Shown: positions 1 through 8,308, numbered from the stretch's first letter. The stretch is DNA of 26,338 bases from JBDKGV01 sp039798005 (GCA_039798005.1 JBDKGV010000011.1:1-26338), one strand, 5' to 3'. Notes: a model not told the origin generated them from the sequence alone. Numbers and translations are program-made.

Positions 1-1
1 C

Positions 2-1543
2 GGACGCGGCCTCACTGGACGCGCCCGCGAGTTCCTCGGTCTGCCCGCCAGCACCCTGTTCCGTCTGCCGATGACCCCGCAGAACAAGGTCAAGGGCTAC
101 ACCCTGGCCCAGAAGATGGTCGGCCGCGCCGTGGGCCTGCCCGAGGGCGAAGGCGTGCTGCCCGGAACCTACTGCGAGCCCAAGATGACCTCGGTCGGAT
201 CGCAGGACACCACCGGCCCCATGACCCGCGACGAGCTCAAGGACCTCGCGTGCCTGGGCTTCTCGGCGGACCTCGTGATGCAGTCCTTCTGCCACACCGC
301 CGCCTACCCCAAGCCCGTGGACGTCAAGACCCATAGGGAGCTTCCCGCCTTCATCTCCAGCCGCGGCGGCGTGTCCCTGAGGCCCGGCGACGGTGTGATC
401 CACTCCTGGCTCAACCGCATGCTGCTCCCCGATACGGTCGGTACCGGCGGCGACTCGCACACCCGCTTCCCGATCGGCATCTCCTTCCCGGCCGGTTCGG
501 GCCTGGTGGCCTTCGCGGCCGCCACCGGCGTCATGCCGCTGGATATGCCGGAATCTGTCCTGGTGCGTTTCAAGGGATCGTTCGACGCGGCCCAGCAGCG
601 CGGCATCACCCTGCGCGACTTGGTGCACGCCATCCCTCTCTACGCCATCAAGGCCGGTCTCCTCACGGTCGCAAAGTCCGGCAAGAAGAACGTGTTCTCG
701 GGACGCATCCTTGAGATCGAGGGATTGCCCGACCTCAAAGTGGAGCAGGCCTTCGAGCTGACCGACGCCTCGGCCGAGCGCTCCGCCGCCGGTTGCGCCG
801 TGCGCCTGAACAAGGAGCCGATCATCGAGTACATGAACTCGAACATCGTGCTCCTGCAGAACATGATCAAGGACGGCTACGCCGACGCCAAGACCCTGCA
901 GCGCCGCATCGACGCCATGAAGAAGTGGCTCGAGAAGCCGGAGCTCCTGCAGCCCGATGCCGAGGCCGAATACGCCGAAGTGATCGAGATCGATTTGGCG
1001 GATATTGTCGAACCCATCCTGTGCTGCCCCAACGATCCGGACGACGCCAAGACCCTCTCCGAGGTGGCCGGCGTCGCCATCGACGAGGTCTTCATCGGCT
1101 CCTGCATGACCAACATCGGGCACTTCCGCGCCGCCTCCAAGCTCCTCGAGGGCAAGAAGGACATCGCGACCCGCCTGTGGGTGGCTCCGCCGACCAAGAT
1201 GGACGCCGCCGAGCTGACCAAGGAAGGCCACTACTCCGTCCTGGGCGGAGCCGGTGCCCGCATGGAGATGCCGGGTTGTTCCCTGTGCATGGGCAACCAG
1301 GCGCAGGTCAAGGAAGGCGCCACGGTGGTTTCGACCAGCACGCGCAACTTCCCCAACCGCCTGGGCAAGAACACCAACGTGTACCTGGCCTCGGCCGAGC
1401 TCTCCGCGGTGGCCTCCAAGCTCGGTCGCATCCCGACCGCGCAGGAGTACCTCGCCGAGACGGCCATCGTCGCCAAGCATGCCGACACCATCTACCAGTA
1501 CATGAACTTCGACAAGATCGCGGAGTACGCCGAGAACGTGTGA
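2..1543 (+). CDS. acnB: Aconitate hydratase B, C-terminal part (5' end outside window)
   Basis: AcnB interconverts citrate and isocitrate in the TCA cycle and often also hydrates 2-methylisocitrate; it is cytoplasmic and carries a 4Fe-4S cluster. The frame is open from base 2, so 513 residues are present and the N-terminal HEAT-like and swivel domains lie outside the window. The visible part matches the AcnB catalytic domains almost residue for residue as I remember the E. coli enzyme: SVGSQDTTGPMTRDELKDLA, then GGDSHTRFPIGISFPAGSG, and a C-terminal STSTRNFPNRLG. The three cluster cysteines are visible: one in GSCMTNIGHF (codon at 1103) and two in PGCSLCMGN (codons at 1277 and 1286). A strong terminator follows 25 bases after the stop, so this is the last gene of its transcript. 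No frameshift or missing catalytic residue is seen. Confidence 0.97.
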   Translation, partial: GRGLTGRAREFLGLPASTLFRLPMTPQNKVKGYTLAQKMVGRAVGLPEGEGVLPGTYCEPKMTSVGSQDTTGPMTRDELKDLACLGFSADLVMQSFCHTAAYPKPVDVKTHRELPAFISSRGGVSLRPGDGVIHSWLNRMLLPDTVGTGGDSHTRFPIGISFPAGSGLVAFAAATGVMPLDMPESVLVRFKGSFDAAQQRGITLRDLVHAIPLYAIKAGLLTVAKSGKKNVFSGRILEIEGLPDLKVEQAFELTDASAERSAAGCAVRLNKEPIIEYMNSNIVLLQNMIKDGYADAKTLQRRIDAMKKWLEKPELLQPDAEAEYAEVIEIDLADIVEPILCCPNDPDDAKTLSEVAGVAIDEVFIGSCMTNIGHFRAASKLLEGKKDIATRLWVAPPTKMDAAELTKEGHYSVLGGAGARMEMPGCSLCMGNQAQVKEGATVVSTSTRNFPNRLGKNTNVYLASAELSAVASKLGRIPTAQEYLAETAIVAKHADTIYQYMNFDKIAEYAENV

Positions 1544-1567
1544 TCGGGTAGGACAAATTCTGTCACA

Positions 1568-1598
1568 AAGGGACGCCTCGCAAAGGGGCGTCCCTTTT
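1568..1598 (+). terminator. Intrinsic terminator after acnB
   Basis: AAGGGACGCC (1568-1577) pairs perfectly with GGCGTCCCTT (1587-1596) over a 9-base loop and is followed by a short T run. It ends the acnB transcript. The 10 bp stem may also slow minus-strand transcripts converging from the lipoprotein gene whose stop is at 1603, although the T run on that strand is poor. Confidence 0.9.
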
Positions 1599-1602
1599 CG
1601 TT

Positions 1603-3003
1603 TCAGGGAAGAGTCAAGACGGGTGCCGACAAGGATGGCCCATCCACGGCGCGCCGCCATGCAAGGATGGTCGACACGTCCAAGCCCCCACCCTGCCCGA
1701 TGCGTCGCGAGATCCACGAAGCCCTGCGCCCCAGGGCATCCGTCCTCACGCGCATCCGTTCGATCCCGTCGGAACTGACGGACAGATCCTGTCCATCCCA
1801 ACTTGCGCCCCAGCTCGTCCATGTGCCGCTGTCGGCAAGGTCGATTGCCGTGTCCTTGAGGCCCGCGCGCACCGACAGCTTTCCGGCGCCGATGCCGATG
1901 CGCAGACCCGCACCGTCGAGATCGGTCCAGTCCACCAGCCAGAGCGAGCCCACCGCCGTCAGGTTCAGCCGTGCCCGCACCATCAGGGAAAAAGCGTCCG
2001 TATCGGGAAGCGTCCCGGAATCGAACATTCCCAGCGCCATTCCCAACGGGATGCGTCGATAGCGTCCTTCTCCGGAGGAGTCCAGCACGGCTCCCGTCGC
2101 GACGGCAAGGCCCGGCCGGGATCCCGTCAAATTCCCCTCACCCAGCTCGGGAATCCAAGCCAGAGTCAGAGCGGGGTCGCGCTCAAAGGGCGAGACGGTC
2201 ACGGCATTCGGATCCATGCCCAGGAAGGCAGGAGCCGCCGTGCGGGTTCCGACCCACATCCGCCGCGATCCGGCACGTACCAGTCCCAAGGCAAGCGGCA
2301 CGACCTCACCCCGTCCATCCCAAAGCTGCACATTGCCGTCGGGCACCAGCGTATCGGCGATCTGGACGCATCGCAGGGAGGCACCCACGGGAAGCGCCAA
2401 GGCGTGAGCGCCCCGCAGGATCCGGCCGCTTCCGTCCGCCGCAAGCGCCAGCGAATCGCCACCGGCGGGCAGGCTCCATTGCATCCCTGAACTTTCCAAT
2501 CGCTGCGCCCCTGCCGGAACATCCAGGAACTCGAAGGTCCCGTCGCTCCCGATCCGGGAGGATCTTGCCAAGCCGGGCAGACTGATCGAAGCGATGCCCT
2601 CGCCCAGCACGCGACCACGCAAAAGCGTCCCGGGCCGCAGCGTGTCACGGATCGCCACGTCACCGTCCACCACCACATCCGTCCTGCGGGAAAGGGCTCC
2701 GCTGCGCGCCTCCAAGGTCCAGCGACCGCTGGGCAGGTGCATCCGGATCGCCCCTTGATCGTCGGCCTGGCCTCGCTGCCAGATTGCACTCGACATCGAA
2801 TCCACGGCGTCGTGGGGTCGCGCCACCACCACGGCGGATGCGGCAGGCGATCCGTCTTCCCGCATCAGCATGCCGGTGAGGGCATTTCCCGTCTCGGTGC
2901 CCACGGTCCCGCCCGCGACCTGATCGGTGGCCCCGCAGGCGGCCAGTCCAAGAAGTGCGGCACACGACAAGAACCGGCGCATCCCAAGAGCATCAAGGCG
3001 CAT
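1603..3003 (-). CDS. Secreted lipoprotein with carboxypeptidase-regulatory-like and C-terminal LamG-like domains
   Basis: The N-terminus is a lipoprotein signal with lipobox LAAC (Cys at residue 23, or 16 if translation starts at the second Met, base 2982). A TVGTETGNA stretch follows. Residues about 40-120 read like a carboxypeptidase-regulatory/CnaB fold: GMLMREDGSPA, then a Gly/Asp-rich loop and a SGRWTLEARSG end. Residues about 310-460 look like a concanavalin/LamG jelly roll (SLMVRARLNL, SLWLVDWTDLDGAGLRIGIG, WTSWGASWDGQDLSV). It is probably anchored in the envelope and may bind carbohydrate or protein; no catalytic motif is seen. The gene overlaps the end of the upstream TIGR02147-type gene by 11 bases, implying translational coupling and a joint role. 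The exact start is uncertain because neither ATG has a strong ribosome binding site. Confidence 0.85.
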   Translation of the reverse strand: MRLDALGMRRFLSCAALLGLAACGATDQVAGGTVGTETGNALTGMLMREDGSPAASAVVVARPHDAVDSMSSAIWQRGQADDQGAIRMHLPSGRWTLEARSGALSRRTDVVVDGDVAIRDTLRPGTLLRGRVLGEGIASISLPGLARSSRIGSDGTFEFLDVPAGAQRLESSGMQWSLPAGGDSLALAADGSGRILRGAHALALPVGASLRCVQIADTLVPDGNVQLWDGRGEVVPLALGLVRAGSRRMWVGTRTAAPAFLGMDPNAVTVSPFERDPALTLAWIPELGEGNLTGSRPGLAVATGAVLDSSGEGRYRRIPLGMALGMFDSGTLPDTDAFSLMVRARLNLTAVGSLWLVDWTDLDGAGLRIGIGAGKLSVRAGLKDTAIDLADSGTWTSWGASWDGQDLSVSSDGIERMRVRTDALGRRASWISRRIGQGGGLDVSTILAWRRAVDGPSLSAPVLTLP

Positions 3004-3823
3004 CGGGAGTCTCGGGAAGCGCCAACGGAATCAGTTGCAGGTTCAGCTGGTAGACGCGGTCGGGATCCTGCATGCCGGACACGGCAGCCAGCATCCGGGC
3101 GCGGAACTCGCGCACCATCTCGACCAGGCGAGGATAGCCGTCAGGTGGGATCGACACGGTCAGGGAAGATAGATCGCGCAGATCTTTCGGAAGCCCCTCG
3201 ATCGACTCCATGGCAAGCATCAGCGACTGCCGGTGGAAGTGCCTGACCATCGGAGCCTGGGCCGGGGATCCGTCCTTGAGGAAGGCGTCGCGCACCCGCC
3301 AAGCACCGGTCTCGTCCCGGAAGGCAAGGCCGATGCGTTCCAGCAAGAGCACGCCCTCGCGCGCCTTGCGGGCCGTCTGACGCGGACGCAAGAGCGAACC
3401 CAGCACGGTCCATTCGTCGCGGAACTCGCCGCAAGCCAGCAGGGACCGAAGCGCCACATGGATCCAGCTCTCCCAGTAGGCAACCTGGACATCATCCAAC
3501 GGCACCGGCGAGACGCGCCGCAGCTCGGCCATGCGAGCGAAACAGGTCTGCGCCTCGCGATGCCCCTTGGACTTGGCGTAGTGGACCATCAGCCGGAAGT
3601 ATTCGGCCTCGGCGTCCGCGAGCTTGAGCAGGTCGCAGACCGGCTGCACCCGCGAGTGCGAGAGATGCCTTTCCTGCGCGAAGATCTTGGACAACAGGCT
3701 CGGATCCATCGCAAGGCCCTGCGCCATCCAACGCAGCGAAAGCGTGGAACGCACCTTGCGCTGGCCTTCCAGCCAGTCCCGCAGGAAGATGCGGTAATCC
3801 GTGCTGTTCCAAAGTGAGTCCAA
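2993..3823 (-). CDS. TIGR02147-family protein (putative regulator)
   Basis: The protein resembles the TIGR02147 / DUF4423 family, known mainly from Fibrobacter and Bdellovibrio and often placed next to lipoprotein genes. The N-terminus has the usual STDYRIFLRDWLEG opening, followed by a helix-turn-helix-like segment (RWMAQGLAMDPSLLSKIFAQ), then an all-helical region with LLKLADAEAEYFRLMVHYAKSK. The C-terminal part contains LTVSIPPDGYPRLVEMVREFRARM, also typical. I chose a TTG start at 3823 because GGAG lies nine bases before it and it gives 276 residues, close to family length. An in-frame GTG at 3892 and ATG at 3868 are alternatives with weaker sites. It is probably a transcriptional or post-transcriptional regulator; this is inferred from the HTH-like segment. 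A perfect palindrome upstream (3907-3923) could be its operator. Confidence 0.85.
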   Translation of the reverse strand: MDSLWNSTDYRIFLRDWLEGQRKVRSTLSLRWMAQGLAMDPSLLSKIFAQERHLSHSRVQPVCDLLKLADAEAEYFRLMVHYAKSKGHREAQTCFARMAELRRVSPVPLDDVQVAYWESWIHVALRSLLACGEFRDEWTVLGSLLRPRQTARKAREGVLLLERIGLAFRDETGAWRVRDAFLKDGSPAQAPMVRHFHRQSLMLAMESIEGLPKDLRDLSSLTVSIPPDGYPRLVEMVREFRARMLAAVSGMQDPDRVYQLNLQLIPLALPETPDAP

Positions 3824-3906
3824 TGGGCGATTCTCCGTGTTCGTGCCGTGCCATCTCCAACATGCCATTTCCTGCGTCCCGTGAACAGGCACGACCTCCA
3901 GCGACT

Positions 3907-3923
3907 GTGGACAATGTGTCCAC
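3907..3923. promoter_or_regulatory. Putative operator palindrome between divergent genes
   Basis: GTGGACA-ATG-TGTCCAC is a perfect 7 bp inverted repeat with a 3-base spacer. A degraded second copy, GGACA-ACC-TGTCT, lies at 3941-3953, and a lone half-site TGTCCAC at 3987-3993. All three sit in the 219-base gap between the divergent TIGR02147-type gene and the secreted-protein gene at 4043, where a shared regulator would bind. Confidence 0.55.
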
Positions 3924-4042
3924 GATCCGCCTCACCGGCAGGACAACCTGTCTACGTTTTCCATTCGGGTTGCCAGTGACGGAATCTGTCCACGAGGCGA
4001 ACTTGGGAAGACACGCTGCTTCCCCCTTTGAAAGGACCTCCC

Positions 4043-5302
4043 ATGAAACTCGTTCCCTTTGCCCTTCTGCTGGCATCCATCGCCACCGCCGAGAAGATCC
4101 CCGTCCTCACCGAACCGATGGTCTTCCAGCGCTACGGAAACCTCACCCTCACCGCATGGAAGGATTCCCTCGCAGTAGGGCGCTATGGCCGCTTCGACTT
4201 CTTCCGTCGCGGGAACGCCGGCATCGTCCGGGGCGACTCGGTTCTCTCCTCCGCGATCGACAACGAGCAGCCCCGCTTCTTCAGCCTTCTCGACACCGCC
4301 CACCTCATCGAGGCCAAGACCGCGATCCTGTCCCACAACCCGACCGGCGCGGCCCCCGGAGTTCATGGCGGCAATCCCGCCGAATATTCCCTGGGATACG
4401 GATATCCCCAAGGCGGCCTCGTCCGCGAAAGTTCCCCGCCAGGGGAAGCCCCGGCATGGAACTGGCGCCTTTTGGGCTGCAACAACAATCACGCCGTCGA
4501 GATCTCCGGCTCCTCCCGTTGGAGCCTTGCCGACAGCACGACCTTTGCCGTGACCTCCGGAAATCTCCTGTGCGATGCGGACCCCGTCACGAGACAGGCC
4601 GTGATGATGTGGCGTTCGACCAACGACCGCATCCTGATCTCCGGCGGAAACCTCAAAGGGCTGATGCGCGCCGCGCCCCGGGACACGCTGATATCCACGG
4701 CAAGCCCCAGTTGGGTGCTGGCCGGATGGGACGGCCTGTGGATGACCTGTGATTCCAGGACCCGCACCATCTTCCACAAGAGCCGCACATCCCGTGGCAT
4801 CGATTCCCTGACGGCGACGGAGCTTCCCGCCGGCGCCCGGCTCTCCTCGCAAGTCGCGCACAAGGATTCCCTCGTCGTCTTTGGAATGGACTCTTCGCTC
4901 GTGGTGGTCAAGTGGACTCCCACGGGCGTCAAGTTGATCAGCACCTTCGTGCTGCCGGGAGCCGGCAACGTGAATGCCGTGACCGCCTCGGACTCCCTGG
5001 TGTGGGTCGGCACCTCCAGCGCGCTCTACAGCTTCCGCTTCACGTGGCAGGAAAACGCCTCCACCTCGGTCGGCACCCGCGGCACCGCCCTGACCGCACT
5101 GTCCCTGCGATCCTCGGGACATGGCGTCGAACTCGTCTGGAACGGGCCCGAGGCCACCACCTTCGAGATCCTCGCCGTCGACGGCCGCAAGCTGGCCGAC
5201 CTCCGTCTGGCCTCCGGACAGGCCGTGACATGGCAGTCCGACCGCCCCGGCGTCCACCTGATCCGCTCCCGCGAAGGCTCGCGCACCTTCGTGACCCGCT
5301 GA
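4043..5302 (+). CDS. Secreted protein with C-terminal sorting-domain-like tail
   Basis: I do not recognise a specific function. The start at 4043 has AAGGA seven bases upstream. A short signal peptide (MKLVPFALLLASIATA) is followed by about 330 residues rich in beta-strand patterns and repeated W/DSL motifs (WKDSLAVG, KDSLVVFG, SDSLVWVG), suggestive of beta-propeller blades. The last 65 residues (FEILAVDGRKLADLRL ... PGVHLIRS ... FVTR) resemble type IX secretion C-terminal sorting domains, which Fibrobacterota and Bacteroidota use to export surface proteins; no T9SS gene is in the window. The 419-residue protein stands alone, divergent from the TIGR02147-type gene with shared putative operators upstream. 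The stop codon is the first part of a perfect palindrome (5300-5314). Confidence 0.8.
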   Translation: MKLVPFALLLASIATAEKIPVLTEPMVFQRYGNLTLTAWKDSLAVGRYGRFDFFRRGNAGIVRGDSVLSSAIDNEQPRFFSLLDTAHLIEAKTAILSHNPTGAAPGVHGGNPAEYSLGYGYPQGGLVRESSPPGEAPAWNWRLLGCNNNHAVEISGSSRWSLADSTTFAVTSGNLLCDADPVTRQAVMMWRSTNDRILISGGNLKGLMRAAPRDTLISTASPSWVLAGWDGLWMTCDSRTRTIFHKSRTSRGIDSLTATELPAGARLSSQVAHKDSLVVFGMDSSLVVVKWTPTGVKLISTFVLPGAGNVNAVTASDSLVWVGTSSALYSFRFTWQENASTSVGTRGTALTALSLRSSGHGVELVWNGPEATTFEILAVDGRKLADLRLASGQAVTWQSDRPGVHLIRSREGSRTFVTR

Positions 5303-5314
5303 CGGAATCCGTCA
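5300..5314. repeat. 15 bp perfect palindrome overlapping a stop codon
   Basis: TGACGGA-A-TCCGTCA; the first three bases are the stop codon of the preceding gene. Related imperfect copies occur at 3979-3991 (GACGGAATCTGTC) and 1554-1566 (GACAAATTCTGTC). It could be a protein-binding site. There is no T run, so it is not a standard terminator. Confidence 0.5.
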
Positions 5315-5327
5315 AATCCGGGCGCCT

Positions 5328-5418
5328 CCCCTGACGGGGTCGGGCTGCCTGCCAAGCCTCCTCGCCCCGGTCAGGCCGGGGCTGCGGGGTCTTGGGCCAA
5401 GGCCGGCATCCCTGGCGC
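5328..5418 (+). repeat. Nested-hairpin dispersed repeat, copy A
   Basis: A small hairpin CCCC-TGAC-GGGG (5328-5339) is followed by the conserved core 5340-5418. Its left end has TCGGGCTGCC and CCAAGCCTCC; its right end has GGGGTCTTGG and GGCATCCCTGGCGC. The two ends are largely complementary: GGGCTGCC with GGCATCCC, and CCAAGCCTCC with GGGGTCTTGG, one mismatch each. The core encloses a private hairpin GCCCCGG-N5-CCGGGGC. Copies B, C and D lie at 17806-17924, 19897-20062 and 25789-25946. It sits between the secreted-protein gene and the next lipoprotein gene. Confidence 0.85.
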
Positions 5419-5499
5419 GGCGGGGACAACCCCACCTCGTCCAGGCCCGAGGGCCCGGGGCCGACCGCGATTCACGTCGGGAGCCCAACCCATCGCATC

Positions 5500-5511
5500 T
5501 ATCTTGCAACC
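5500..5511 (+). promoter_or_regulatory. Candidate -10 element for a leaderless lipoprotein mRNA
   Basis: TATCTT at 5500-5505 is followed by six bases and then the ATG at 5512. There is no purine-rich ribosome binding site. Transcription would start at or beside the A of the start codon. No convincing -35 is seen. Confidence 0.45.
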
Positions 5512-6510
5512 ATGCGCACCCCTCCGCTGATCTTGGTCCCCTTGGTCACGATGCTCACCGGTTGTTGGGGGGGATTCTCCGATCCGCCACCCCCGATCGA
5601 GTCGATCCACGTTTCCTGCCCCAGCTGTACGGCCGATTCCATCGGTGTCATTGAATTCCATCAACCTGGCAGCACGCAATCCCTGAGGTTGGATTCGAAC
5701 GGGAGCGGATCCGTCCAGCCCACCCAAGGTGCCAACTACATCCAAGGCATGTGGTTTTCCTTTCAAGGCTTTCCTTTGGTGGCGGAATCGGCGACCCGCG
5801 CGGACGCATCCTGGAAGGTGACCTTGCGCCGAATCGCCCCGGACTCGAGCCTCACCGGAGACTCCCTCCTCGTGATCCGCTTCGACGACAGTCTGCCGCA
5901 GCCCTACAGTTGGATCACTGAAATCCGTGGAAGCTTCAGCTATCCATTCCGTCTCGATACGGTGCTCCTCCCCGACTCGAATCACACGGCGTCCTTCCGG
6001 ATCCCACGTTTGGTCTTCAACGACCTCCGCCTCGGGTTCGAGACATGCCACTGGATCCGCTACAGAGATGTATGGGCCTCTGATTTTGAACCCGCTCCGC
6101 TCTCCTTCCTGCATCCTTCTTGGCCACCGGAAACCCTGCCCTTCAATCCATCCAGCAATCTGGCATCGAGCCAGCAGTGCTGGACCGATTCCCTCTCCGG
6201 TGCGCGCCTGCGCACCACCTGCCTTGAGCACGCCGATTCGACCGGATTTCGCTTCCATCGCGCCATGAGTCGGGCTGGAACCCGCATCATCGAGGATTCC
6301 GGACATTGGGATCGCGCCACAGGCCTTGCCCATTTCCGCCGCCGTGCACTGGGCGCCATCCCCCAAGAGGATTCGGGACTTTTCCGGCCCCTGCAAATCA
6401 GGCAGAACCCGAATCTATGGTGGTTTTCCGCCACCCCCGCGGTCGAATACGCCTCGACCCGGACTTGGCACCTCGAATGGCGCTTCTTTTCTCCTCCGGA
6501 TCAGCCATGA
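5512..6510 (+). CDS. Hypothetical lipoprotein, first gene of a pair
   Basis: I do not recognise the family. The 332-residue protein begins with a lipoprotein signal (MRTPPLILVPLVTMLTGC; lipobox LTGC, Cys at 18) followed by GGFSDPPPP. The remainder is beta-rich, with several Cys (HVSCPSCTAD, FETCHWIRY, SSQQCWTD) that could form disulfides, and with alternating Asp/Ser-rich strands such as LTGDSLLVIRFDDSL. It is presumably exported and membrane-anchored. The start is chosen by the signal peptide and by the TATCTT hexamer six bases upstream; no Shine-Dalgarno is present. Its stop overlaps the start of the next lipoprotein gene (ATGA), so the two form an operon and probably act together. Confidence 0.75.
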   Translation: MRTPPLILVPLVTMLTGCWGGFSDPPPPIESIHVSCPSCTADSIGVIEFHQPGSTQSLRLDSNGSGSVQPTQGANYIQGMWFSFQGFPLVAESATRADASWKVTLRRIAPDSSLTGDSLLVIRFDDSLPQPYSWITEIRGSFSYPFRLDTVLLPDSNHTASFRIPRLVFNDLRLGFETCHWIRYRDVWASDFEPAPLSFLHPSWPPETLPFNPSSNLASSQQCWTDSLSGARLRTTCLEHADSTGFRFHRAMSRAGTRIIEDSGHWDRATGLAHFRRRALGAIPQEDSGLFRPLQIRQNPNLWWFSATPAVEYASTRTWHLEWRFFSPPDQP

Positions 6511-7127
6511 AGACCCTCCTTCCTTGTGCGATGGGGTTGGCATTGCTTGCGGCCTGTTCCGACCCCATCGACACGCCCACATGGCTGATTCGCGTCACTC
6601 GCGAGGACGGCACACCCCTGACGAATGTTCCCGTCATCATGTCTCGCGATAGGAACGACTTCCGTTACCAAACCGATGCCAATGGCGAGATCCTGCAAGC
6701 CAACACATCGAATCTTGACATATGGTCCCATCCCTCGTCGGTGGATGGTTGTCCTGTGCAGTTTGCCAAGAGGCAAACCGTCACGACCCAGGTGCAATGG
6801 CACCTCATCGTCCCTACCGACCTGTTCCGGGCCTGCAAGGACACCTTTCGACTGCCGGTCACCGGCCCGGCCCTGGCCACCATCCGTTGGAGCACTGTCA
6901 AGTCGACCCGAATTCCTGACACCCCCTCCGTCGCATGGGGAGTCGTCCGTCAGGACTCCTCATTGCTCGATTCCTCCGGACGCGGCACATTGCCGTTCAC
7001 AGGACTTCTCAACCCGTTCGCGGATCCGCCGACATTGGAGTTTTCGTGGAGCTTGAATTCCTCACCACCGCGCTGGTGGATCGACCCGGCGGACTCGGTG
7101 CTGCGTTTCCTGCCACCCGGCAAGTGA
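6507..7127 (+). CDS. Hypothetical lipoprotein, second gene of the pair
   Basis: This is a 206-residue exported lipoprotein: signal MKTLLPCAMGLALLAACSD with lipobox LAAC. Residues about 25-60 (WLIRVTREDGTPLTNVPVIMSRDRNDFRYQTDANGEI) look like a small Ig/CnaB-type or carboxypeptidase-regulatory fold, common in surface lipoproteins of this phylum. The rest (QWHLIVPTDLFRACKDTF, SWSLNSSPPRWW) is not assignable. The ATG overlaps the previous stop by four bases (ATGA), indicating translational coupling. The gene converges on the DUF4143 ATPase, with 19 bases between the stops and no recognisable terminator. Confidence 0.75.
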   Translation: MKTLLPCAMGLALLAACSDPIDTPTWLIRVTREDGTPLTNVPVIMSRDRNDFRYQTDANGEILQANTSNLDIWSHPSSVDGCPVQFAKRQTVTTQVQWHLIVPTDLFRACKDTFRLPVTGPALATIRWSTVKSTRIPDTPSVAWGVVRQDSSLLDSSGRGTLPFTGLLNPFADPPTLEFSWSLNSSPPRWWIDPADSVLRFLPPGK

Positions 7128-7146
7128 AATCCCGGGGATGTGAGCC

Positions 7147-8307
7147 CTATGCCGACGCCCAGGCCGCGACTTCCGCCACCGCGTCCCGCAGGGGCACCAC
7201 CTGCACCCCCTGTCGCAGGGGCCAAGGCGAGTCGACCGGCGCGACGATGCGCGCCTCCTCCAAACCCAAGTCCTCGAGGCCCTGCCAGAAGCCGCGGGTC
7301 GGACTGGGGGCGCTGGAACGCTTGAACTCGAAGGCCATGCGCCTCTCGCCCTTGACCAGCACCAGATCGAGCTCCGTTCCGGCCTGGGTCCGGTAGAAGG
7401 TCGCCTGGGCTTCAGGCGCCGCCCGGAGGATCTCCTCGATCGCGTAGCCTTCCCACGAGGCGCCCACGACCGGATGCCCTTGGAGCGCATCGAAGTCCGC
7501 GATGTCCAGGAGCGCATGCAGCAGCCCGCTGTCCCGCCACCAGAGCTTGGGGGACTTCACCAGCCGCTTGGAGAGATTGGCCTCGTGAGGAGGAAGCAGA
7601 CGGATCAGGAAGGACTTCTCCAGCAGCTCCGTGTAGTGCTTGGCCGTGGGGACGCTGATGGCCGCCGACTCGGCCAGACGGCTCCAGTTGAGCAGCTGCC
7701 CGTGGAGATGGGCAAGCATGGAGACGAAACGCTCGAAAAGCGGCAGACGCACCTCGATCCCGAAGGAAGGCACGTCGCGCTCGAGGAAGGTCCTCAGGAA
7801 ATCGCGGCGCCAGCGCAGGCTCTGCGACTGGCTGCCGTCGAGGAAGCTGACAGGAAATCCCCCTCGCGACCAATGTCGATCCATCCCGTAGTCCTCGGTC
7901 ACGACCTCCGCGAGCCGGAAGGGCGTGAGCTCGCGGTAGCGGATCCGGCCGGCCAGGCTCTCCGAGGACTGCCTCAGGAGATCCCGCGAAGCCGATCCCA
8001 GGAGCAGGAAGCGACCGGGCCGGCGTTCCTCATCGATCAGGGCCCGAAGCACCGGAAACAGCTCCGGGACCCGCTGGATCTCGTCCAGCACGACTAGGCG
8101 ATTGGCCAAGGGACCCAGGTACAGTTCGGGATCGGTCAGCTTGCGCAGGTCGGAAGGCCGTTCCAGGTCCAGATAGACGGCACCGGGAAACGCCTTCGAC
8201 AGGAGACGCGCCAAGGTGGTCTTTCCGCACTGGCGAGGACCAAGCAGGGCCACGGCGGGCGACTCGCTCAGATCCTGGACAAGCTCTGCCTGAACCCCTC
8301 TTATCAT
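7147..8307 (-). CDS. AAA-family ATP-binding protein with DUF4143 domain
   Basis: The protein is 386 residues, the usual length. Walker A is GPRQCGKTT (residues 23-31), Walker B is LVVLDEIQ (D75, E76), and a sensor-like LLLGSASRDLL follows. The second half carries a winged-helix-like segment (LNWSRLAESAAISVPTAKHYTELLEKSFLI) and the C-terminal DUF4143 part resembling a PD-(D/E)xK nuclease core (GTELDLVLVKGERRMAFEFKRS). The family is widespread, frequently acquired, and without a settled function; links to toxin-antitoxin-like or mobile-element behaviour have been suggested. The start is ATG at 8307; no Shine-Dalgarno is present, but TAATTT lies six bases upstream. It is monocistronic, and its AT-rich promoter is unlike its GC-rich surroundings, compatible with horizontal acquisition. 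Confidence 0.92.
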   Translation of the reverse strand: MIRGVQAELVQDLSESPAVALLGPRQCGKTTLARLLSKAFPGAVYLDLERPSDLRKLTDPELYLGPLANRLVVLDEIQRVPELFPVLRALIDEERRPGRFLLLGSASRDLLRQSSESLAGRIRYRELTPFRLAEVVTEDYGMDRHWSRGGFPVSFLDGSQSQSLRWRRDFLRTFLERDVPSFGIEVRLPLFERFVSMLAHLHGQLLNWSRLAESAAISVPTAKHYTELLEKSFLIRLLPPHEANLSKRLVKSPKLWWRDSGLLHALLDIADFDALQGHPVVGASWEGYAIEEILRAAPEAQATFYRTQAGTELDLVLVKGERRMAFEFKRSSAPSPTRGFWQGLEDLGLEEARIVAPVDSPWPLRQGVQVVPLRDAVAEVAAWASA

Positions 8308-8308
8308 G

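Noticed and set aside
3932..5257. 441-codon open frame on the minus strand opposite the secreted-protein gene
   Set aside because: GC-rich shadow of the plus-strand gene: low-complexity Gly/Ala/Glu composition, no recognisable family, and no start context.
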